From Spongilla lacustris (taxonomy: Eukaryota; Porifera; Demospongiae; Spongillida; Spongillidae), in contig OX442426.1 in NCBI GenBank assembly GCA_949361645.1, forward strand, positions 5,712,278 through 5,776,277: a DNA stretch of 64,000 bases, given 5' to 3'. Below are positions 45,988 to 59,200 of this stretch, one piece after another. The first letter of the stretch is position 1; each line of letters starts with the position of its first letter. A model generated the notes under the pieces. That model was not told the origin of the DNA and did not search any database. It saw only the letters and a list, made by a program, of their open reading frames with translations. The translations under genes and the position numbers were made by a program.

Positions 45988-46245
45988 AGTCTGCATGGTT
46001 TGCACGTGCACTTTGCAAGACTACAGGAAAGTCTGGAATCTTTGTCGTATTCACTATTCTACCTGCAATATGCTATTTTTTGTGACTTTAAAAGTGCCAA
46101 AGTTCATAACGAGCTTATCATGGGTCAACATCGATCCGACAAAAAGATGTCATTGCATGTACAGCAATTGTCATGCATGATAAAGAAGAGTCTCATGAGC
46201 CCAAACGATGTCATGTAGAAAAAGATGCCGTTTTTGGAAGATGCC

Positions 46246-46420
46246 GCTTTTGATGTGCTAGTTATAAGCTCCCCTTTTATCTTCGATTTCCTCTTCAACA
46301 TCAGGAGTCCCACTGATGACGTTTCCTTTCCAAAGAGCATAATTAACTTGACCATTAGTATCCAAATTGGCTACAACATATCTAGCTGTTCCAGCATCCA
46401 CGGCTCCCTGTGCATACACT
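46246..46420 (-). pseudogene. Protein-like fragment, unidentified
   Basis: A minus-strand open stretch (about 46404-46246) reads VYAQGAVDAGTARYVVANLD, then continues ...NGQVNYALWKGNVISGTP.. to a stop. The start coincides with an AG and follows a stop, so it may be a terminal exon or a relic. A second open frame lies just upstream (46657-46382). No family recognised. Confidence 0.25.
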
Positions 46421-47215
46421 CATAACACGTACGCTGTCATTGTGCCCTGCCCCGGCCAGACTTTCCCAGTACACGACGGGTTTTCTGTTTAGATGGCCAA
46501 TGCATGCATTCCACCTTTCAGAGGGTTGCAGCTTTCCCAACCATCCCGAACAATTGAATTGCTTTCTCTTTGGCGCAGAAATTAACCACACGACAGCTTT
46601 TCTCTGACTGAAGGCGGTAGTTGCTGTACTGTGTTGGAATGGAGTGTGAAGTTGCAATTGTGGAAACTGTTACCAGTCAATTCCGTGAAAAACCCAAGAA
46701 AATGCATAAATTCGAACCTATCTTCACAACCAACGAACTAAATTGCCACATACACATGTATAAGTAAGGATGAAGTATCCATAGAAAGAAAGAAAAATCC
46801 AGCCCTTAACTATATTTCGTACTGGCGTTCAATTGCAAAAAAGGTGCATGTTTCATATCTCCCCAACATTTAATAACTGTGTTGTAGCAACTCATTGTGA
46901 AAATCCAATTTCCACAATCACAGCTTACATGTAAATGGTAACTGAAAAAGCAAAATTTTCAATTTTGGAAAGGATACCTGTAAGTGCGCCATGTCACATC
47001 CGGCATGCTCCTACGGTTGAAATAAATCACATGTACATCACATTATACATGTATTCATTCACTAGAGCTTTTAAAGCCATCGAGCTGTTGCCATATGATT
47101 TTATTTCACATGATAACTTCACAGGAAGGATACGAAAGTGCGAGCAATATTACAGAATTTGAAACAATCCATGTACACACACAACATACATGTAGAATAA
47201 ATAGGTCCAATTAAA

Positions 47216-50155
47216 TCACCAAATGGTGTCCTTGTTGAGCCTCTGAGTTCTCACAATGTACTTCTCCTCCTCGTGAAGGTTCTTTGCATGATTGATCAGC
47301 TGTGCAATCTGAAGGACAAAATGATCTATTCAAGTGACTCCCATGTACATGCAATACACAGCATAACACATATACGGGATTGGAAAATTCAAACCAAAGA
47401 ACAGCACGCTACTGTAACATAGAACAGTACACCACACTTAAGAGCTTCCAAAACTGATTTTTAATTTTATTTACGCTATAATCATGGGGCTTGAATTATG
47501 ACATTGAGCCATAATTTCTTATTTAAACAAGCAATGGTTATACATGTAGCACGGCTGTTTCAAGCTTGACATTAGGTTGCTAATTAGAACACATTCGAAC
47601 ATTACGGTATTTTGGTGTTTGGGATCTTTGAGGAGCTAATTATTTTGTGGTTTATGTTACGAGGTACTGTTTGCCACTACAAAATCAATATACATAACCA
47701 TTATAATTTTGAACTGTTCCACAACATATTCCATACTTAAAAAGAATAATACGCACAGTCAAAGTCTTTGCCCTATAATTGCCACGCATGTGACTACTGA
47801 AGGCACACCTTTTATTGTATTTATAACCCCATATGGGTGATTTTGCTGGACAAAGTCTTAAATACATGTACATGTATTATACTGCCCACTACCCACACTA
47901 CTTGAACTGCAGATTGTACTGTACATGTGGATTGAGTTCATACATGTACATGTATCTTGAATGCATATTCAATTTGAGGTTACTGTAAGTATGAATGCAG
48001 CTTCTCAGGTTATGGTTTTTGAACAAAGGGGAAATGCAAACCTTTTTGGCCATCTTCTCATCAGAGCATTTGAACTTGGGTGCCTTGTATGTCCCTTCCT
48101 CACACTGCCTTTCAACAAGTGACAGGACAATGTACGAGGTAGGGATAGCTGATTGAGGTGGTGGATGGAAGAGGGGAAGAATGGAGATCAGTACACAGTG
48201 CGCACAAACCCCAGTATAAAGATATATCCAGGATACATGGAATGCTCATGTCCATGCAACATCACACTACAAACTACGACTGTACCACCTAGACTGTACA
48301 CATAGGACTCACTGGTTTTGCTCTGTGCTGCTCTGCATTCCAAAAGATCATCCAGGTTTATTTTTTCAATCAGTGAACTTGGATCAGGAGAACCATCTTT
48401 AAATATATAAATAAACTGAGAGGAAATGATGGCTTTCATGGTTTCCTGCTCTTGGCTGAGAACTTCATAAGAAACCAACCTATGCAATGTACAAACCAAG
48501 ATATACATGTATATACATTGTGCGAAAATGTATATACATTGTGCGAAAATGTAAATGTACATGTATGTTTATATATACATGTATTCTCATGTAAATGTAC
48601 ACGCACATCACGCACTACACAGTATGCCACTTAAATATGTACATGTACATCATACATGTACTATACCTTTTTATCAAAATGTTTTAATCTGAACACAATC
48701 ACCTGTTATAATCACCTACACATGCCTTAATGTTTAATCTCCAGGGAAAAATCCTCATTTTAAGGATGTTATTATCATCATCTTTTACATTGCATGCTTT
48801 TGCTAACCAAGAAAGTTAGATAACATAAATGCTATTACCCAATTGTATACTGATCAATGTCCATGTGTTAAAACAGGAAGGAAGTGGCACATCCTAATTT
48901 AAGGATTGATATCATCCTTAAATAAGGACAGTCCAGAAAAACCCTAAATCCCTGATAGTCAGTTGCGTCAGCTAACTCACAACCTGATTCGTCGAAAAAA
49001 TAACCTGCGGTTAATAAGTTATGCGTATTAAATCATAACACATTTGCTTCTGCTTAGATGCCAGCATGGAAATGTGTACCGGCTATGGTTTCTGCCACTG
49101 CTGCATCGAACAGTGTACTTTTTAATCCTATCATTGAGTGCAGTATCATGTACATCATAGAATGGTGGATGGGGGGGGGGGGGGGGTATGGCCATACGGG
49201 AGGTCTAGGAAGTGGAAGCGTTACCAATTGGCATACAATATGTGTTGGGGCTAGGCCCAATTAATCAGACTCAAGGGAACCATGCCTGTTGCCTAGACCT
49301 ACTGTTGCTGTCACTATCACTGTCATTTGACGAATCAGTGCTGCCGCTTTGGTTACCTACATGTACATGAATGTCACTCATCTGTACCGGGCTGAGGAAC
49401 TACATCCATCATTTTCTTCAGTTCCCTCAGTATCTAGCAAGGTTGCCTCGCTTAACGCTTTCAAATCTACGCAATCGCTTCTGAGGAAGTACTGGTATGT
49501 GGGCGTAGCATATACATGTACCGATCAATTGTTGATCCCGTGGATATTATGCCACAGGTTCATCTGACAGTGTACATTCTACTCTTTCAGATTCCAGAAA
49601 CCTGACCTTCCTTGCCGTACGTATACATCGCTTTTGAGTTAATTTGCTCACTACCTTATCGCCAACGACAAATGGCGGTATCGCCCTATTGAGACTGTAA
49701 TACCAGTTTTTGAGCAAGCCAAACCTGTTTTAATCGCGGCAGTATCACAAATCTGCATGATCTTGAATCTAGTTAATCACTAATATAAAATAAAGCACAA
49801 GTACGCATCATTCTTTTAAAAAGTGGTCATCATCCTGATTTGAGGATGGCCATCCTTAAATCCTTATTGTGGGAGATTAAACATTAAGGCTACAATTACT
49901 TGCACATTTTTTGCAGTTTTATGCTTGCGTGCATTTTGCTGCTAGACTGATACTGGTTGTTGGTGCCAATACATCCGATTTTTGCACTTTCAGTCATAAC
50001 CGCAAACATATCCAAATTTAGTAACTGCAATCATATCACGTTAGTGCCCACAAAAAACTGCTACCTTAAAAAGTACAGTGTGCATGTACATGTACATGTC
50101 CAGCACATGTACATGTGAAACAAAACACTATTGCAATAGAAGCTAACACCCAACT

Positions 50156-50245
<90 letters not shown>

Positions 50246-53200
50246 TATGCATGTGTGCTTGAATGCATCTACTGGATTATTAATCATCAACGTTCATATT
50301 ACAATGTACATGTATGTAGCACAGAAACTTGTGCGCTGAGTAGGCAACAAGTACATGTACAGTGTCACAGTACCCTGTAAATGTACATACATGTACATGT
50401 ACATATGTACGTGTGTAGGTACATGTATACATGTATGTACATGTACAACACTCCCAAACCACCCACAATGTCAGACTTACATGTACATACAAGTAAAATT
50501 GTGTGGACTGCACTCACTTTTCAAGAAGGTTGCCATCAGTCAACCTGAACAGGTATTCCTGCCCCATTGCGAGGGAAGCAGAGTAGCATGTCAGCGAGCC
50601 ACTTGGACTTGAGCAGCAGCGTCTGTGGCGCAACGGGGAGGGCTGGTGCCTCGATACTCGACTGGTGCTCTCGCGAATGGCAGCAGTAGTGCCAGAGGCT
50701 AAATCAAACAGTCCAGCAACGGGCTTTGTCACAGTTCCAACAAGTCCCTTTCCAATACCAGAAAAAATTGCCTTGACAAACAAAAGATTGAAAACCAGTT
50801 AGTGAATATTCGTGTGCACAGTGCACACAATACTACCACTACAAGTACAGTGTACAGTAGTGGTTAAAAAAAAAAGTTTACTGTTTATTATTATGATGCC
50901 ATTGCAGTCGCACAGGCGTTCAAGAAGGTGGCGTGTTTTACACACTTGCAGCAATGGTACGGGATGTAACGCTCACTACTTTATCACCTACAGGTGCGTA
51001 AGTATGTACATGTACATGTAACACTGTAACATCTTAATTTACTATTTATAACTTTTACATTTAACCGTTTGCAAGCACATTTTCTGTATGCCATTTGATC
51101 GTTTCTCTATATCACTTTCCACCACTCTGGCAAAACACGTGGAGGCTTGTGTAAAATCCCCAATGTGAAAATTTTCTTGTGATATGCATTGATGCATGGA
51201 ATTCTTTGTCACATAAAGTGCTTTAGCACTTTAAGAAGGGACGGTGACATATATGTATGGATATTGAGCGCAAATGGTCTCACCAACAGACAAATAAAAC
51301 CTGTAAACTTTTTTACCACAACAGTAGGTCTTGAAGAAAACTGCGTGATAGCAAGACTCTGAAACTATGTACATGTATACAATGTACATGTAATCCATAC
51401 ATGTACATGCATTTGAAGCACTTATACATGTACACATACACAAGATGGATACATGTAGTTAATGTGTACAGCCTGCTCCTACAACTGTTTGCACATGTTG
51501 GCTTACCCCTATGCCATACTCCTTCACCTCCTTGTAGGGCTGAGTGAACATAGAAGTAACCCCACCAAAAACACCACTAGTGAGACTCATCAGGCCAGCC
51601 TTGAAATGGTCACCACTTGTTTGACAGTTCTCAAGCAGCTGCGCCCTCTCTTCCTGGAAACTGGAATCCAGTGTTGCTTGTCCCAGTACATGAGACATTG
51701 TGCCTGTCAGCTGAGGTTACATGTACAGTGTAAATGACTACATGTATGTAAATCATGTATCATGTACACATACCGGATACATACACGCCACATGTACATG
51801 TACATGTGCATGTGTGTGTGTGTGTGTGCCTTGTGAAAAGTACATGAACAATTGTACATGCGTACATCATTATAAAATACACATGTACATGTATACACAC
51901 CCTAAATGACACATGAGCACAGTTGCAACAAAATAACACACATGCACATGTACAATGTGAGTGTACATGTACATGTACACATACACAAATGTATACATGT
52001 ACATTGTACATGTACACATACCTTTGAAGTTGTGTCAGTAACCCCGTGAGCCACATCTCTGACAAGCCCCACCACATCAGGGGTGCTGGTCATCAGTCCT
52101 GTAACACCTGACGCCATGTCATTGAAGAGACCAACCGGATTACCCAGGAAATCCACTGATCCAAGAATGGTTAGGGCTTGACTCTTGATGCACTAAAACA
52201 ATGTGACCAATGCGTATGCATGTACAATGTACATGGATGAATTTGAACATTCAATGCATGAAATCACGTACTAGAGGCATACCCCTATACCTTTGTACAC
52301 ATGCGCATGAACAAGTAGTACACATGTACAGTTGTACATGTAAATCTCAGCCCCAGTACACTTACAGTTCTGTAGTGCTTGACAAGAGTGTCCATGTACA
52401 TTGAGCTAGTACCCAGCATGTGGTTGACTTCGAGATCCTCCAAAAATATTGGGGCTTCAAACTTGACCAGAGGAAACCCTAGCCGCGACTTTATCCTGCT
52501 AAGATCGCTGGGCAGCTGTGAGGCAGTACGAACACTTATCCTTAACTCAGTGCCAGACACCGATAATTGCTCAACGTAGATTTGTTTTGAAAGTTCCGAA
52601 TGAGGCCTTGAGGACAGTGACCTGCAACAAAGAGCAGACAGACAGCTGGATCTTAGCCACATGCAACTACACTAGACAAAGAGCATACAGACAGCTGGAC
52701 CTTAGCCACATGCAACTACACTAGACAAAGAGCAGACAGACAGCTGGATCTTAGCCACATGCAACTACACTAGACAAAGAGCATACAGACAGCTGGACCT
52801 TAGCCACATGCAACTACACAAGACAAAGAGCATACAGACAGCTGGATCTTAGCCACATGCAACTACACAAGACAAAGAGCATACAGACAGCTGGATCTTA
52901 GCCACATGCAACTACACTAGACAAAGAGCAGACAGACAGCTGGACCTTAGCCACATGCAACTACACTAGACAAAGAGCAGACAGACAGCTGGACCTTAGC
53001 CACATGCAACTACACTAGACAAAGAGCATACAGACAGCTGGACCTTAGCCACATGCAACTACACAAGACAAAGAGCATACAGACAGCTGGATCTTAGCCA
53101 CATGCAACTACACAAGACAAAGAGCATACAGACAGCTGGATCTTAGCCACATGCAACTACACTAGACAAAGAGCAGACAGACAGCTGGATCTTAGCCACA

Positions 53201-56200
53201 TGCAACTACACAAGACAAAGAGCATACAGACAGCTGGACCTTAGCCACATGCAACTACACTAGACAAAGAGCATACAGACAGCTGGACCTTAGCCACATG
53301 CAACTACACTAGACAAAGAGCAGACAGACAGCTGGACCTTAGCCACATGCAACTACACTAGACAAAGAGCATACAGACAGCTGGATCTTAGCCACATGCA
53401 ACTACACAAGACAAAGAGCATACAGACAGCTGGACCTTAGCCACATGCAACTACACTAGACAAAGAGCATACAGACAGCTGGATCTTAGCCACATGCAAC
53501 TACACTAGACAAAGAGCATACAGACAGCTGGATCTTAGCCACATGCAACTACACAAGACAAAGAGCATACAGACAGCTGGATCTTAGCCACATGCAACTA
53601 CACTAGACAAAGAGCAGACAGACAGCTGGATCTTAGCCACATGCAACTACACAAGACAAAGAGCATACAGACAGCTGGACCTTAGCCACATGCAACTACA
53701 CTAGACAAAGAGCATACAGACAGCTGGACCTTAGCCACATGCAACTACACTAGACAAAGAGCAGACAGACAGCTGGACCTTAGCCACATGCAACTACACT
53801 AGACAAAGAGCATACAGACAGCTGGATCTTAGCCACATGCAACTACACAAGACAAAGAGCATACAGACAGCTGGACCTTAGCCACATGCAACTACACTAG
53901 ACAAAGAGCATACAGACAGCTGGATCTTAGCCACATGCAACTACACAAGACAAAGAGCATACAGACAGCTGGATCTTAGCCACATGTAACTACACTAGAC
54001 AAAGAGCAGACAGACAGCTGGATCTTAGCAACTACACAAGACAAAGAGCATACAGACAGCTGGACCTTAGCCACATGTAACTACACTAGACAAAGAGCAG
54101 ACAGACAGCTGGATCTTAGCCACATGTAACTACACTAGACAAAGAGCAGACAGACAGCTGGATCTTAGCCACATGCAACTACACTAGACAAAGAGCAGAC
54201 AGACAGCTGGACCTTAGCCACATGTAACTACACTAGTCACATGACTAACAACAAAAACGTCAACAGTACGTACACGCCTTTGCACATGCGGTGATGCTGT
54301 CTATCCTCTTTAAATACATGTAGTGCTTGGCATAAAACACGTGGTCATATCCATAGTACACAATTGACTGATGGTCCGGTCCAAGGTATTTTATACACTG
54401 CACTGTGCAGTCTGTAACAAACTACACTAATCAGAAACACGTTATACATATAAGAAACACTCATACATGTGTACACTGTAGGCATCATGCACATGTACAT
54501 GTACATGTACACATAATACATGTACATGTACATGCTTTTCAGACAGCATGCATATGTATATACATTGTATTATGTGCAAGCAACTGACAGCGACAATGTT
54601 GCTGCCTGTATACATGTACACCTCCACCTCCAGGTGTATGTGTGTACAGTACATGTACATGTGCACATAAAGAGCTAATACATACACTGCCCCTCAATGA
54701 AATAGTACACTGTACGCATACGCACAATGCAGCAATGCACAAAGTTCTGTTCACAACTGAGACTTGCACATGTACATGTACTTACACATATCTGGTCATA
54801 AGCATGTTAGTAATTTGATCTTCTCCTCCCGACTGTGGTTGGCCCGTTCCTATTCCAGCCCACTGTAACAGCTTGAAAAGGAACTTCTCCTCCAGCAGCA
54901 AAGTCATCTTTTGAGGTTTTATGTTGATATTCTAGCAGCACCAATGATGCAAAAAAAACCATGCACAGTATAAATAAATCACAACCACTCAGTATTGATG
55001 GATACTCTGACCATGTGATCATAGGGTTCAACACTTTGCACATCTACATTTCAAATATTTTAATATGTATACACAACAGCTCAATTATATTGTACACATG
55101 CTAAATGTACATTTATGCATACATTGTAAATGAGCAATCAAATAAGAGTTACAGAATTGTAGATTATATTATATTTTTATTTAATGTATATGATACAAGA
55201 TATTAATACACATGTACATGTACATGTGACACAAATAAAATAACACCACAAATCTGTATATACATGCAATGATACACTATATACAATACAAACAATGCCA
55301 CACAAAGTTAATCCACCTGCTGCACAAGGTGGGAGTAGGAACGACTCTTAACAAAATTTAATTATAATACATTATATAAGCATGCAGGGGAATTGCAGAA
55401 ATTACATGCACATGTACACATGTACTGTTTACATGTATGTATGATTTAAGAAACTGTAACATGTACATGTACTATATATATATGCACATGCATGTACATG
55501 TATGCATGATAAAATATCATTTGAGTATACACATACACATGTATACTGCATATAATGCAAGAGTACATGTACATGTATGTAATAAGCTAAACAATTTATT
55601 AACACTAGTCACTCTTAGTAACATATTTCTAAAACGAACCCCTATAAAATGACATGTACAATTTGGGCACTACTGTTTACATGAGATGGCTGTCTGAAGT
55701 GCACCCAAAATGCATCAGAAGGATTCACACACATGTACAGTGTGTAACTGCAATACATATATATTACCACTTAAACCGTTAATCTCCATTGCCGAATTGA
55801 AGGTCACAGTGTTATACAACTATACACATGTACACATACAAATTGTGGTACAACACACTTCAACACTGTGTTGCTAAATTCAAACCGCAATGCACGACCA
55901 CAACGATACGTGTATACATGTACATGTATGTACGTGTGTACCTTGATCACGATGACAAAAGGGGAATTGTGCGCCAGCCTCTCAGCATACAGAGACAGAA
56001 TGGGGTGGGAAACACTGACGTCACCAGATAGCATGGTCGGGTACATCACCACAGGTGTGCCAGACATGGGCAGCTGGTTGTCAACCTGAGAAATCAACAC
56101 GGGGAGGCATAATATGTACACAACTGTACATGTAAGTGTACACTACTGCATACAACTACAGGTACTGTGTATACATGTATGTCTACATACATGTACATGT

Positions 56201-59200
56201 ATACATGTACATGTATTCAGTCTGAATATGTTTCTTTCGTGTATAAATGTATGAGCATGTACAATGTACATGTATATGTGTGTATTAAATGTACCACAGT
56301 GTACATACATGTAGCTGCACACATGTACACCACTTACCTGAATATTTTGTATAGCTGCATTCAAACACTGATGATCAGAGTTTCTGACCAACTCAATCTG
56401 GTTGCAAGAAAAAAGTAGAAGGAAGAGGGAGGGGGCTATTTATTCACATACATGTAAATGTACAACCTACACATGTAGTACTCCCCCCTTCCTGGTAACC
56501 CCAAGGTATAGGGATTTTAAAATCAATACATCTTTGTTGCCATAATGGCAATCATTTTTGCTATTTTAGGTCCCAAACTGTAACATTCTTTATTACTCTT
56601 GTCCCTTGTACACAAGGCACTGGCATCATTAGCCCAGACATGGCTGGCCCTATGAATGCCCAGTTATTGGGTTGCCAAGAGTGTTAATCTGTAGTGTACA
56701 CACAACAGATGCACAATTAAATATACTTGTACATGCAGACCAAGAGGAGAGGAACATACATGTAAGAGAAAACTAACCCTAATTCCAGTTAGGCTGGCAA
56801 ATAGCAGCTCTTCTGGTACTGAGTTGATGAGTGAAATCCCAATACCATGCTCCAGTATCAAAGATATCTTTAAAAAATAAAATAAAAAAATAATAAAAGC
56901 ACATGTAGACATGTCACTATCAATTGTAACCACTTGCGCCCTTCAACCAGTATAACTTGATACATGTACATGTATGTTTGCATTGTTACACACACAACAG
57001 CACACTAAAAGTACAAGGAACAGTATAAAAACCACAGCCACTTACATCAAGCTGCATTCCAGGATCTTCTTCTTCGTCACATTCAGCTGGCTGGGGAGGA
57101 GTGACACCGTCTCCAGAATTGGATGATGCAACAACCCCACAGTTCTGCACAATCCAGTCATCCCGCGGGCTTGTGGATATGTACTACATGTACATGTACG
57201 TACAAGCACACGTAAATGATGTATGTAAAAATGTTAAGTGTTCAACATTAAAATTTACTTACATGTACATGTACGTACATACACGTACATGCACATGTAC
57301 ACACTTAGAGATTTCGACGGTATACTAATGACTTTGTACATGTCAGTTTGCCTTCTACTACACGTACATGTATACGATGCATGCCTATACATGTATATTC
57401 CAGTCCTGCACATGTACGGCACATGTAAAGGCATTTTATATATGCTACAGGGTGTAAATTGTATTTCAACAGATTACTAATGACTTTGTACATGAACATG
57501 CCGGTATATATATGTAAATGTAAGCAAAGGTACATGCACATGTGTGTATATACGATGCATGCCCATTTATTCCAGTCCTATGCATCTATGTACATGTATT
57601 TGTACATGTACATGTATGTGTACGCACATGTAAAGGCCAGCATATTTTATATGCGTGTACCCACCCGCTCATTTTCATCAGTAATCTTGAGCAGCCTTGT
57701 AGGACCAGCAGGCAGCACCTCCACTGAAAGGACTCCACTGCCTCGGGAGTGCTTCAGTTTCTCAAATCTCTGCTCAGAGGGGATTAGTCCCGTCTCCAAC
57801 GTTGTCATGCTGCCCAACACTCCATCCATACCTACAGTGTACAGGCACATTTACATCTAATGTAACAAATGTTGAGAGTATTATAATGAAAAATTCTAAC
57901 TGCTTACAACTGCTGTACTTTTCTTACATGTAAATGGATAATTAATCAGTTAGTGATATACATTATTGGAACAGTTTTTTACCTGCCAAGTTTGAAACCA
58001 ATAAACCTTTTTTTTGATAACTGTGCCCCCCCCCCCCCCCCCCCCCCACATTTAAATCACATACATGTAGGATGCATGGAATTCGAGTTGCAATAATTTA
58101 TAAAGCTAGTGCACCAACCTTCTCTCAGTCTGTCGACAGAGCACTGCCCCTGGATGCATAGAGGGTGTGGAAGGCATTGGTCTGACAATAACAGCCTCCC
58201 ATTCTATGGAAAGAAAAGTTGGTAAATGCACTGTACAAAGCATGCTCAAGTACATATACATGTACATTGTATTTGGCGTTTTATATCAGAGATTTTCAAA
58301 GCAAGTACAATGGTCGAATATATCTTGGCGGCCAATTCCCAACTGCCTACATCAAAGTTACCTACAATTAGGTACATACATGTACATGTATGTATACAAT
58401 ATCATGCACAAGTTTTATTTTCAACTTGTTTGTTGGAGGTACTGTAGACACATTCTTAGTGATGGTCAATTGTACAAAAAAGTTATGAGAATTTTCTATT
58501 GGTAAGCTGCTAGAGCAACACATGTACATGTACATGTAGTTTATTTTTTTAATGGTGGATGAACGACTTCTGTATCAGTAATGTACATGTACCGTACACT
58601 TACGTCTGAGAACTTCCAGGTCTGAAAGTTGGTCCTGGAGGAACTATGCTTTCTCACGACAAGTGGCACAGTTTGGCCCTTGGCTGGCAGCTTGTTGCCA
58701 TCAAGATCAAGGACCATGTTCACACCCTTTGCTTCAGTGGAAGCAATGTGGACCAGCTGTCCTTCAGCCGTCATGCGCCACAACTGAGACCTTCTGTCAG
58801 AATTCTGTGAATACACACACACATAACTTCATAATACATGTACATACAAGATACAGTACATCAGCACGTACACCCATGTACATGTACATTGTACAAGAAG
58901 AAATATAACCTGTGGGGTACTGTACCATGGCCGTAGACAACTTCTGAAGTTTGGGGGGGGGGGGGGGGGGGGGGGGAGAGAGGGGAGTGCACCCAAGGGG
59001 GTCTGGGGCTTTGCTCCAGAGGCTTTAACTTTCTCACCCATTTTTCATTAGAAGAAACGCTGGTAGGTTTTTGTTTGTTTTTGTAGTGATGGTGAACTCA
59101 ATGTACCATGCATCTACATGTAATGTGGAGTACGGAATACAATGTTTTTTTTTTTTTGGGGGGGGGGGGGGGGTTTGTTGGGGCCCCCAGCTGTTGAGTT

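Larger units (their letters stand above)
45338..47215. other. Convergent intergenic region between the MOCOS-like gene and VPS13D
   Basis: It holds the 3' ends of both genes, a 70-bp foldback at 45918-45987 and a possible coding fragment at 46220-46650 (minus). No clear polyadenylation signal was assigned. Confidence 0.5.

Noticed and set aside
54280..54416. Candidate additional VPS13D exon (QSIVYYGYDHVFYAKHYMYL)
   Set aside because: The exons on either side join directly in phase 2 and restore the family sequence. The candidate lacks a phase-compatible acceptor and a good donor.
58120..58203. Alternative frame WEAVIVRPMPS for this VPS13D exon
   Set aside because: Phase from the neighbouring exons requires the NGRLLLSDQCLPHPLCIQ frame, and that frame connects cleanly to both sides.
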